Made by a program: the position numbers and the translations under genes
NCBI GenBank assembly: GCA_002314515.1
Contig: DCGB01000027.1
Coordinates: 19,624 to 41,892 of the forward strand
DNA length: 22,269 bases
Direction: 5' to 3'
From: Solobacterium sp. UBA1789
GTDB taxonomy: Bacteria; Bacillota_I; Bacilli_A; Erysipelotrichales; Erysipelotrichaceae
Shown here: positions 8,349-14,368 of the stretch, in pieces
Numbering within the stretch: the first letter of the stretch is position 1
Layout: every line of letters begins with the position of its first letter
The notes under the pieces: model-generated
Seen by the model: the letters and a program-made list of their open reading frames with translations, nothing else
Database searches by the model: none
Told to the model about the DNA's origin: nothing

Positions 8349-8941
8349 TAATAATCGTATTTTTCACCAATAACACCATAGCGATACAACCAGTTTTTAA
8401 AGTCGTTTTCTCCTTCATGGAAGGCCTTCAGATTATGACGAAATTCATCATCATGATGTGGAGCTATAGAAATCAGGCCATTGCCATTATCAACCATAAT
8501 CTTGTTGGCAAACAACAAGGCAACACGAACATCACCATCAGAAAATAAACGCTTTTCCAGGATATATAAGCAGACATCAATGGCAATTTCCGTATTGGCC
8601 TTTGCCGGCTGATTAATCATTTTTTCCAGTTCATCTATTTGCTCGGTATTTAATTCACTCTTGCAGTTTTCATTTAAACCATTCATCAGAATCTGGTGCA
8701 GGGTTGTGAGTGTTAAATAATCAGTTTTCAGATCATTTTCAATAAAAGAATAAGCTTTAATAAAATTAGCCAGAGCTATTTCTTTTTCGTTTGACAAAGG
8801 ATTACTAACAATCAGTCTTTCAACTTCTTCCTTTTCAATATCATAGCGGGCCAGTTTCATATTGTTATATAACAAAGTGGCAAAGTGCTTATGAAGATAA
8901 TTGATAGTTTTTGTCCTGTTCATTACGTACTTATTGTTCAT
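8348..8941 (-). CDS. Degenerate Fic-fold protein (probable pseudoenzyme)
   Basis: This 197-residue protein looks like the Fic fold. An N-terminal helical part (NRTKTINYLHKHFATLLYNN) is followed by LHQILMNG near residue 83, typical of the helix before the Fic core, and then ILEKRLFSDGDVRVALLFANKIMVDNG (in parts, residues 127-154). Active Fic enzymes carry HPFxDGNGR at this place and transfer AMP to target proteins. Here the catalytic His-Pro is Arg-Leu, and GNGR is GDVR, so catalysis is unlikely, although the following helix with AN-K-x4-NG is well kept. I infer a regulatory or structural descendant of Fic; a related family with LFWDGNKR-like motifs exists, from memory. It is a single-gene transcript between two terminators. 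A G-rich RBS (GGGGGT) precedes ATG. Confidence 0.7.
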   Translation of the reverse strand: MNNKYVMNRTKTINYLHKHFATLLYNNMKLARYDIEKEEVERLIVSNPLSNEKEIALANFIKAYSFIENDLKTDYLTLTTLHQILMNGLNENCKSELNTEQIDELEKMINQPAKANTEIAIDVCLYILEKRLFSDGDVRVALLFANKIMVDNGNGLISIAPHHDDEFRHNLKAFHEGENDFKNWLYRYGVIGEKYDY

Positions 8942-8968
8942 AGCTTCTTACCCCCTATTAATAATAAC

Positions 8969-8989
8969 AAAAAAAGGCCCGTAGGCCTT
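8969..8989 (-). terminator. Rho-independent terminator of hsp20
   Basis: On the minus strand AAGGCC/GGCCTT form a stem with a TACG tetraloop, followed by seven T. It overlaps the hsp20 stop codon. Confidence 0.88.
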
Positions 8990-9374
8990 ATTCAATCATA
9001 ATCTTTTGAACTGTTTCCAGATGTTTGGTTTCTCTGGAAGGCATTATCAGTTTTAAAATACCATCATTAAATGAAGCGCTGATATCTTCACTCTTGATAT
9101 TATTGCCGACATAGAATGATCTTGAGCATGAACTATACTGACGTTCTTTCAACAACATCTTTCCCTCTTCCTCTTTCTCAATTTCAGATTCGGCCTTGAT
9201 AGTAATATAACCATCATCAATTTCCAGATCGATATTTTCCTTTTGATAACCTGGTAATTCAATATCGAAATAGTAGTAACCGTCTTTTTCTTTGATATCA
9301 GTCTTCATTAGAGAATTGTTATTAAACATAAAGTCATTAAATAAATCATAATTTCTAGATAATAGTTGCATCAT
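8988..9374 (-). CDS. Small heat shock protein, Hsp20/alpha-crystallin family
   Basis: This is a 128-residue ATP-independent holdase chaperone of the cytoplasm. The alpha-crystallin domain covers about residues 25-115: YYYFDIELPGYQKENIDL, DDGYITIKAES, the ERQYSSCSRSFYVG strand and ISASFNDGILKLIMP with the near-universal A-x-x-x-x-G-x-L pattern. The C-terminal IXI anchor is present as I-M-I just before the end. The frame extends four codons upstream, but GGAGG lies five bases before the ATG-ATG at 9374, which decides the start. It is monocistronic, with a vegetative-type promoter overlapped by a CIRCE operator, so HrcA repression is expected. Confidence 0.93.
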   Translation of the reverse strand: MMQLLSRNYDLFNDFMFNNNSLMKTDIKEKDGYYYFDIELPGYQKENIDLEIDDGYITIKAESEIEKEEEGKMLLKERQYSSCSRSFYVGNNIKSEDISASFNDGILKLIMPSRETKHLETVQKIMIE

Positions 9375-9415
9375 ATATACCTCCATTATTTCCCGGGAAT
9401 TTATCCCTCACCTAT

Positions 9416-9443
9416 ATAATAGCACAATTGTTAGCACTGTCAA
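9416..9443 (-). promoter_or_regulatory. hsp20 promoter
   Basis: On the minus strand a perfect -35 TTGACA (9443-9438) is followed after 16 bases by TATTAT (9421-9416). The -35 box lies inside the CIRCE element, as expected for HrcA repression. Confidence 0.7.
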
Positions 9444-9457
9444 CTATAGATTGCTAA
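9431..9457 (-). promoter_or_regulatory. CIRCE operator (HrcA-binding inverted repeat)
   Basis: The layout is TTAGCACTG, nine bases, GATTGCTAA. The CIRCE consensus is TTAGCACTC-N9-GAGTGCTAA, so each half site matches 8 of 9 positions with exact N9 spacing. It overlaps the hsp20 -35 box. It also lies 65 bases upstream of the divergent MFS gene start, so it could affect that gene as well. Confidence 0.85.
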
Positions 9458-9521
9458 AAATAAATATTTTTTTGTTTCAAAAAAGCGTACAATAAAACTA
9501 TCGTCTTTGGGGGAGAATATT

Positions 9522-10766
9522 ATGCACGAAGATACAGAAAATAGAATTATCAGTTGGGGCATTAAACTGGCAGCAGTTGAATTCTGCTACTACTTTGCCA
9601 TGGCCGGCTACTCTTATTTATCAACATATCTGGACTCTCTTGGATACACCGTTACCCAGGTAGGACTTATCACAACTATCATCTCTATTGTTGCCATGAT
9701 TTCCACACCTCTAATGGGAACTCTAGGTGATAAACTTAAATCTTCATCAAAGGCTGCCATTATCTGTATGATAGGTGTTGCCATATCCTGCATTCTTACA
9801 CCTTTGTCAGCACCAATTAAGGTCTATGGTTTTTCAATAATGTTATTATTTGTCGTTATTGCCCGTTTTTTCTATGGCCCTTGCGGATCTTTAATGGAAA
9901 CAACTGTCATTACCGGCTGCAATAAAACCAATACGGACTTTGGCAAAGTCAGAACCTTTGGCTCTATTTCCTGGATTATCATGTCCTTTATTTTGGGCAA
10001 GACTATCAGTTCCAGTAATTCTTATCTGACTTTCTATATTCTGGCAGCTGCTCTAATACCATGTATTTTCTTTATTCTATCAATCAGACCAATTACGGAA
10101 TACAATGGACAAAAAGAAAAGGTATCATTAAAAAATCTTCCTTATGGCAAACTTTTAAAAAATCCTTATTTTCTGTTTTTTATTCTTTTTGCCGTTTGTC
10201 GTTCATTGCCACTAAGTGCCAGCACAACTTATCTGCCCTATCTGATAAAAGAAGCTGGTGGTGATATGGGCAAGATCGGCTTAATCCAAGCCTATCGTTC
10301 TTCTTTTGAATTTCCTATCCTTTTCTTCTCTGGCAAAATCATGAAAAAGATTTCCTTAAGAAATATGTTTACTATTTCTGTCTGTATGATTGCAACAACT
10401 GCACTATTATATGGCTTTGTTTCAACTTTTACTGGAATTATTCTGGCAACAACCTTCGCCGGTTTATCATTAGGTTTTGCCAACTCAGCAGCCTATCGTT
10501 ATGTCTTTACCATGGCTCCTAAGCAGTTGCGTTCAACTGCACAGACCATCTACGGTTCCTGTCTGCAGATTTCTTCCATTCTTTCCGGCTTCATTGGCAC
10601 AGCATTGGTTGCCGGTATTGGCGTTAAGATGTATTTCACTTTAAATGGCGGCTTCTGTTTCATAGCAGTGGCTTTATACCTCTTTGGTGTTAATTATGTT
10701 GCAAATATCAAAAAAATACCATTTATCGACTATGCCGAGGAAGAGCGCAGAGAAATAAATAATTAA
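9522..10766 (+). CDS. MFS transporter, LacY/PPP-like
   Basis: The protein has 414 residues from ATG 9522, with about twelve transmembrane helices. The first helix (EFCYYFAMAGYSYLSTYL) and the loop GTLGDKLKSS after helix 2 recall the MFS_1-like group that includes LacY and the phenylpropionate permeases. FYGPCGSLMETTVI and DFGKVRTFGSISWIIMSFIL are also typical of that group (the RxxGS motif). It is an inner-membrane secondary transporter of unknown substrate. A TTG five codons upstream is in frame, but GGGGGAG seven bases before the ATG supports 9522. It is a single gene, closed by a bidirectional terminator. Its upstream region is shared with the hsp20 promoter and CIRCE. Confidence 0.85.
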   Translation: MHEDTENRIISWGIKLAAVEFCYYFAMAGYSYLSTYLDSLGYTVTQVGLITTIISIVAMISTPLMGTLGDKLKSSSKAAIICMIGVAISCILTPLSAPIKVYGFSIMLLFVVIARFFYGPCGSLMETTVITGCNKTNTDFGKVRTFGSISWIIMSFILGKTISSSNSYLTFYILAAALIPCIFFILSIRPITEYNGQKEKVSLKNLPYGKLLKNPYFLFFILFAVCRSLPLSASTTYLPYLIKEAGGDMGKIGLIQAYRSSFEFPILFFSGKIMKKISLRNMFTISVCMIATTALLYGFVSTFTGIILATTFAGLSLGFANSAAYRYVFTMAPKQLRSTAQTIYGSCLQISSILSGFIGTALVAGIGVKMYFTLNGGFCFIAVALYLFGVNYVANIKKIPFIDYAEEERREINN

Positions 10767-10770
10767 CACA

Positions 10771-10799
10771 AAAAAATCATTCATCACGAATGATTTTTT
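10771..10799. terminator. Bidirectional terminator between the MFS and E2-like genes
   Basis: A perfect 12-bp stem, AAAAAATCATTC paired with GAATGATTTTTT around a 5-base loop, gives a T-tract in both directions. It lies between convergent genes and touches the stop codon of the minus-strand gene. Confidence 0.88.
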
Positions 10800-11667
10800 A
10801 ATACTTACTCAAATCAATTTCCCTGCTTAATGGTTCTTCCAGTAGCTCTGGATTTTCAATCAGAACTTTCAATAGTTTGACTGACTTGGAATAGTAGTAA
10901 CCATCTGCCAGACGTTCATCAATAGTCAAACCAAGGTCAACGCTGTCTTTCATCTCATAAGAACCATCGTCTTCATAAAATGGACGTTTTTTCTTTTCGC
11001 CAATGGCACAAAACAGAGAATTGGTCCCCCAATTGGTCAAATGATGATAACCGGAATGTAGTTTTATAGAACCCAGATTTGTTAATACAACACTTGAATA
11101 ATAAGGATCGCTGGCAATCAGGAAATGTGGAACCTTGCCTCTTTTGTCCAAAAGAGTAATTATCCAGATTACAAAGTAGCTGATGAATCGTGGAATTTTA
11201 TTAAATACATCCATTGAAGCTGTACTGGAGTCTTTTTTATTACTCCGACCTGATTTCACTTCCTTTTTAATGGCCTCATGGATAGTGTCGATATTGTCAT
11301 CCTCCTTTGCATAAAGAAAGGCCAAAGCCTCTTCTCCCTTATCAGAAAACTCTTTTTTAATCACAAAAGAAGCCGAAAGATAATTCCTCTGATAAAAACG
11401 TTTCGACACAATAAAACGATTCATCTTGGGTCTAAGATAAACAACCTTAAGAATAGCTGTGACGATTATCTGAAAAAGATTGTACTTATAGTCTGGATTA
11501 TCCGCATTCTTTCTTTTAAGATATTCGTCTGTCTTACTCAGATCAACGATTTCTGATATGAAAGCTTCATTATCACAGCGATTTGGATAAATTACTGGTG
11601 TAATGAAATGCATTCCATCAAGATCTCTAATTAGAGCACCGTCTTTTCTATCACCGATTCTTTTCAT
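10798..11667 (-). CDS. Stand-alone E2/CAT-fold acyltransferase-like protein
   Basis: The 289-residue protein resembles the catalytic domain of 2-oxoacid dehydrogenase E2 / chloramphenicol acetyltransferase, without lipoyl or E1/E3-binding domains. The clearest stretch is near the C-terminus: LGLTIDERLADGYYYSKSV followed by LLKVLIENPELLEEP, matching the E2 pattern D-H-R-x-x-D-G-x7-F-L-x3-L-x3-L-E-x-P. The residue at the catalytic His place is Glu (about residue 251), while the Asp-Gly is kept. VVLTNLGSI at about 194-202 corresponds to the E2 motif near ISNLG. No other 2-oxoacid dehydrogenase genes are nearby. The start ATG 11667 has GGGG only two bases away; the TTG eight codons earlier is a weaker choice. 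Activity is uncertain. Confidence 0.68.
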   Translation of the reverse strand: MKRIGDRKDGALIRDLDGMHFITPVIYPNRCDNEAFISEIVDLSKTDEYLKRKNADNPDYKYNLFQIIVTAILKVVYLRPKMNRFIVSKRFYQRNYLSASFVIKKEFSDKGEEALAFLYAKEDDNIDTIHEAIKKEVKSGRSNKKDSSTASMDVFNKIPRFISYFVIWIITLLDKRGKVPHFLIASDPYYSSVVLTNLGSIKLHSGYHHLTNWGTNSLFCAIGEKKKRPFYEDDGSYEMKDSVDLGLTIDERLADGYYYSKSVKLLKVLIENPELLEEPLSREIDLSKY

Positions 11668-11730
11668 AACCCCATCATCATAGCACAACAAAAACAGGCC
11701 AAATAATAATAGAGTGCTAAAGTAACCTAT

Positions 11731-11760
11731 AAAAAAGCCTTATCTTTTCTGATAAGGCTT
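11731..11760 (-). terminator. Rho-independent terminator after the zinc-ribbon gene
   Basis: On the minus strand a 10-bp stem AAGCCTTATC/GATAAGGCTT with a 6-base loop is followed by TTTTTTA. It ends the 83-codon gene and isolates it from the E2-like gene downstream. Confidence 0.88.
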
Positions 11761-11763
11761 ACA

Positions 11764-12015
11764 TTAACTTAAAATACGCATACTATCGTCGGCAAGTTTC
11801 CATTCCCTGAAATCATTACATTGTGGACACTTTAATAATGACACCATCCAGCTGCTACGCTTATCTTCTGATGTTTCGCCTACAAATTTTTCTTCAGCAG
11901 AATGATAATTGAAATGGCAACCGCAGACCTTACATTCGACCATGACAGCTTCTTCACCTTCGCCACCAGATACAGCTTTTAATTCTTCATCATATATTGT
12001 TTTAAATTTTGACAT
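11764..12015 (-). CDS. Small protein: double-glycine leader fused to a zinc ribbon
   Basis: This is an 83-residue protein in two parts. Residues 1-18 (MSKFKTIYDEELKAVSGG) look exactly like the leader of double-glycine RiPP/bacteriocin precursors, with E-L-x-x-V-x-G-G before the cleavage point. Residues 26-72 are not a typical core peptide. They contain C28-x2-C31-x-C33 and, 29 residues later, C63-x2-C66 within KCPQCNDF, the knuckles of a zinc ribbon. Either a leader-bearing secreted peptide or a small cytoplasmic metal-binding protein is possible. ATG is preceded by AAGGAG, and a promoter is visible just upstream, so it is probably transcribed separately, although it directly follows the radical SAM operon in the same direction. 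No PCAT peptidase-transporter is in the window. Confidence 0.75.
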   Translation of the reverse strand: MSKFKTIYDEELKAVSGGEGEEAVMVECKVCGCHFNYHSAEEKFVGETSEDKRSSWMVSLLKCPQCNDFREWKLADDSMRILS

Positions 12016-12038
12016 TTTTAATCTCCTTTTTTAATACA

Positions 12039-12066
12039 TTTATATTATCTCATGCGGCAATGACAA
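12039..12066 (-). promoter_or_regulatory. Probable promoter of the zinc-ribbon gene
   Basis: On the minus strand -35 TTGTCA (12066-12061), 16 bases, and -10 TATAAA (12044-12039) stand 24 bases before the ATG. Confidence 0.5.
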
Positions 12067-12095
12067 TATAATGACATTTAACTTAATCACAAATG

Positions 12096-12117
12096 GTAAT
12101 AGTACATGTATTATTAC
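12096..12117 (-). terminator. Inverted repeat at the end of the lipoprotein gene, possible terminator
   Basis: A 22-base palindrome with one A-C mismatch (GTAATAATACA / TGTACTATTAC) overlaps the lipoprotein stop codon. A hairpin with a small loop could form, but no clear T-tract follows, so it may be only a weak terminator or a processing site. Confidence 0.35.
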
Positions 12118-13118
12118 TCATATAAAACTATCTTTTCCTCGCTGCTTAAAGCTTCAATTTTATTAAATAACAGGCTGAGGAAATCTTTTCTGAATTCATC
12201 ATAGTTTTCTGGATGAAGAGTACCGTAGGCATTAAGCACCTTTTCATCATCGAAACCAAAAGATAACTGGAACCATTCGCAATTATTGTAATCAACAGCC
12301 GCCTTATCGTAGTTATACCATTGGATAAGATCATACTTAACAATCAAATCTTCAAAATCCTTAAAACCAATATCCTCATTCGCGACTTTACAATAATAGC
12401 GATATTCGCCTTTTTCAATAAATTCACCAGAAACTGATTTGATTATTACATCAAAATTATTTTCTCTGGCATCATCATCACAGATAAAAACATTATAAGA
12501 ATCACCGCCCGATTGACCCTGCTGTTTAAAGCTGACCATCAGATAATTAAGATTACCACTTAAGCCCTCAGCAATAATTGCCTGTCTTTTTTCTTCTTTC
12601 ATTGATTCGATAAAAGGTTTCATTGTTTCATCAAGATCATCTTTAAAATACCAGTAGTTATCAGGATAGGCATTGGAGCCTGAACAGCTAAGACTTTTGC
12701 CATCCGCAAAAGTGATTTCCATATCAAAACCATCACCATCGCAGACATCCGGGTTGTATTTACTAAAGCCCTCCCAGGTGGCAATCTCATATTTAAGATA
12801 TAGTTCTTTCAAAGATGACATCAGCTTATCATCAACAGTCATCATCATCTCACCATAGTCGCTATATAGCATACACTCATATGTTAAACTGAGCTGGCCA
12901 TCATGATTTTTTATATCATATTTATAATTGTCCCCACCAATGCTGCCATTATAGTAATAATTGAATTCAACAATAGCTGATTCATTTATAACTGCATCCT
13001 TGCCCAAACCATCAGAACCCTGTGGACCCTGATATTCAATTTCCGGTTCAATTTTTTTACAGCCAAATAGATTAAAAAACATCAAAAACACTCCTGTTAT
13101 CAATATTATTTTTTTCAT
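12114..13118 (-). CDS. Lipoprotein with duplicated domain, third gene of the radical SAM operon
   Basis: The protein has 334 residues from ATG 13118. Residues 1-20 are a lipoprotein signal, MKK followed by ILITGVFLMFFNLFGC, with lipidation expected at the Cys of LFGC; it should sit on the outer face of the membrane. The mature part contains two copies of one domain. Copy 1 has GSIGGDNYKYDI, LKELYLKYEIATWEGF and NAYPDNYWYFKDDL; copy 2 has GQSGGDSYNVFI, FEDLIVKYDLIQWYNY and TLHPENYDEFRKDFL. The family is not known to me. ATG lies one base after the stop of the Cys-tail membrane protein, with little RBS of its own, so translation is coupled. An upstream in-frame ATG (13154) lies inside the previous gene and would spoil the signal peptide. 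Confidence 0.78.
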   Translation of the reverse strand: MKKIILITGVFLMFFNLFGCKKIEPEIEYQGPQGSDGLGKDAVINESAIVEFNYYYNGSIGGDNYKYDIKNHDGQLSLTYECMLYSDYGEMMMTVDDKLMSSLKELYLKYEIATWEGFSKYNPDVCDGDGFDMEITFADGKSLSCSGSNAYPDNYWYFKDDLDETMKPFIESMKEEKRQAIIAEGLSGNLNYLMVSFKQQGQSGGDSYNVFICDDDARENNFDVIIKSVSGEFIEKGEYRYYCKVANEDIGFKDFEDLIVKYDLIQWYNYDKAAVDYNNCEWFQLSFGFDDEKVLNAYGTLHPENYDEFRKDFLSLLFNKIEALSSEEKIVLYE

Positions 13119-13119
13119 T

Positions 13120-14367
13120 TTACTTACTGGCATTACGCTTTTCAATCTGTTCAATTGTCAAACCGCTATTATAGAAATCCTTAACCGAACAGCCAGCTCG
13201 ACCGCCGCCGCTTGAAGCGCAGGCACAGGCACAACTGGAAGCACAGGCACAGCTGGAAACACAGGCACAACTGGAAGATACACAGGCACAACTGCTGCCA
13301 CCACCTCCGCCACCACGCTTGTTGTTAGAGGAAGGAACCCTGACTCTGACTTTCTTTTGGCTTACATGAACATTGACAAAGATATTAGGATTTGTCGTTG
13401 AATGCAGTCCTTCTGTTGTAAATCTGTTGTATTGTTTATCATCTTCTTCAATGACTTCTTCACTCTTGATAAAACTGCGGCCACAGTATTTACAAACCTT
13501 GTCATTCTCGCCTCTGGCAGCACCGCAGGATGGACATTCCGGATAATATTCTATTAGTGTACGCTTAATCTTTTTAACTGTCTTAGTCTTAAAACCGGAA
13601 CCAATGACTTCTTTTATTGTGCTGATAATGCCAATTAGAATCAGAACTGGAACCGCCAGTACAACGACAACAACAGCAAGCACCATTAGACCACCAATAA
13701 TTGTATAGACAACATCCATATAAGTCAGGTTTTCATCTTCATCGCCATCATTATCATCAACATAGCCACGACTGGTATCAAAATTCTTAACATTTGCCGC
13801 ATAGTTGACATTTACCTTAAAGCGTTGTCCACCTTTGAGACTGGTTTCCCAGACGATATAGTCGCCTTCAATGACAGCTGCTGGCGAATAAGAATCGACA
13901 TCACCATTATTCCAGCTGATCTTCAAATAATCGACATCGGCATAATCAAACCAGGCTGGTGTAAACTGATATACTGCATATTCATTTTCGCTACTAAAGG
14001 CATACATATAATCCTGGACTACTTCAAATTCAAAGACAGCCGTCTGACCCTCATAATAGTCCTCGTTGAAATCAACCATGACAGTACCATTTTTATCCTG
14101 ATAATAGATGTCTTCAATATTGTCACTAAGAGCCTTAATACTTAAATAATGTGAATTGGGAATACCAATTTCTGCATAAATCAAAGGGCCAATGTCATCA
14201 TCAAGCACCAGCCACTCAATATGATAACGAATTGTTAAAATACCATCATCATCGACATCAATGGTGATCTCATAATCGGTGATCTCATCAATAAATTCAT
14301 CTGCCTTAATCTTTGAAGGCAGCATTAAACAAAGGCAGATCAGAACAAGACAAAATAACTTCTTCAT
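13120..14367 (-). CDS. Membrane protein with zinc ribbon and 10-Cys repeat tail, likely radical SAM partner
   Basis: This 415-residue protein has five parts. Residues 1-22 are a signal peptide ending near KIKA. Residues 23-210 form an extracellular beta-rich domain beginning EITDYEITIDVDDDGILTI and containing EIGIPN, reminiscent of DUF2207-type ectodomains. Residues 218-250 are a long hydrophobic membrane segment. Residues 275-297 are a zinc ribbon, CPSCGAARGENDKVCKYCG. Residues 352-393 are a tail of six Gly, then SSCACV, SSSCACV, SSCACA, SSCACACA and GGGRAGC with ten Cys (C360-C393), ending in a charged stretch. The tail and zinc ribbon should be cytoplasmic. The gene starts one base after the radical SAM stop, and its RBS GGAGGT is made by the last Gly codons of that gene. 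The tail is a plausible target for that enzyme; a metal-binding role is the alternative. The function is unknown. Confidence 0.8.
   Translation of the reverse strand: MKKLFCLVLICLCLMLPSKIKADEFIDEITDYEITIDVDDDGILTIRYHIEWLVLDDDIGPLIYAEIGIPNSHYLSIKALSDNIEDIYYQDKNGTVMVDFNEDYYEGQTAVFEFEVVQDYMYAFSSENEYAVYQFTPAWFDYADVDYLKISWNNGDVDSYSPAAVIEGDYIVWETSLKGGQRFKVNVNYAANVKNFDTSRGYVDDNDGDEDENLTYMDVVYTIIGGLMVLAVVVVVLAVPVLILIGIISTIKEVIGSGFKTKTVKKIKRTLIEYYPECPSCGAARGENDKVCKYCGRSFIKSEEVIEEDDKQYNRFTTEGLHSTTNPNIFVNVHVSQKKVRVRVPSSNNKRGGGGGGSSCACVSSSCACVSSCACASSCACACASSGGGRAGCSVKDFYNSGLTIEQIEKRNASK
13189..13314 (-). repeat. Coding repeat: Gly run plus SSCAC(V/A) units
   Basis: The segment encodes six Gly, four tandem units of 18-24 bases each centred on TGTGCCTGT (Cys-Ala-Cys), and then a Gly-Gly-Gly-Arg-Ala-Gly-Cys end. 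The units are nearly identical in DNA, so they could expand or contract by slippage. Confidence 0.85.
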
Positions 14368-14368
14368 C

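Noticed and set aside
11712..11720. A perfect CIRCE half site (GAGTGCTAA) upstream of the E2-like gene
   Set aside because: The nine bases at the right distance for the other arm bear no resemblance to TTAGCACTC, so there is no inverted repeat.
13189..13314. Tandem DNA repeats that could be read as a CRISPR-like or VNTR array
   Set aside because: The units are 18-24 bases without spacers and keep the reading frame of a Cys-Ala-Cys protein repeat; they are explained by coding.
13825..14145. A 106-codon plus-strand frame inside the Cys-tail protein gene
   Set aside because: It is antisense to a well-supported coding region, with no RBS and a composition typical of a shadow frame.
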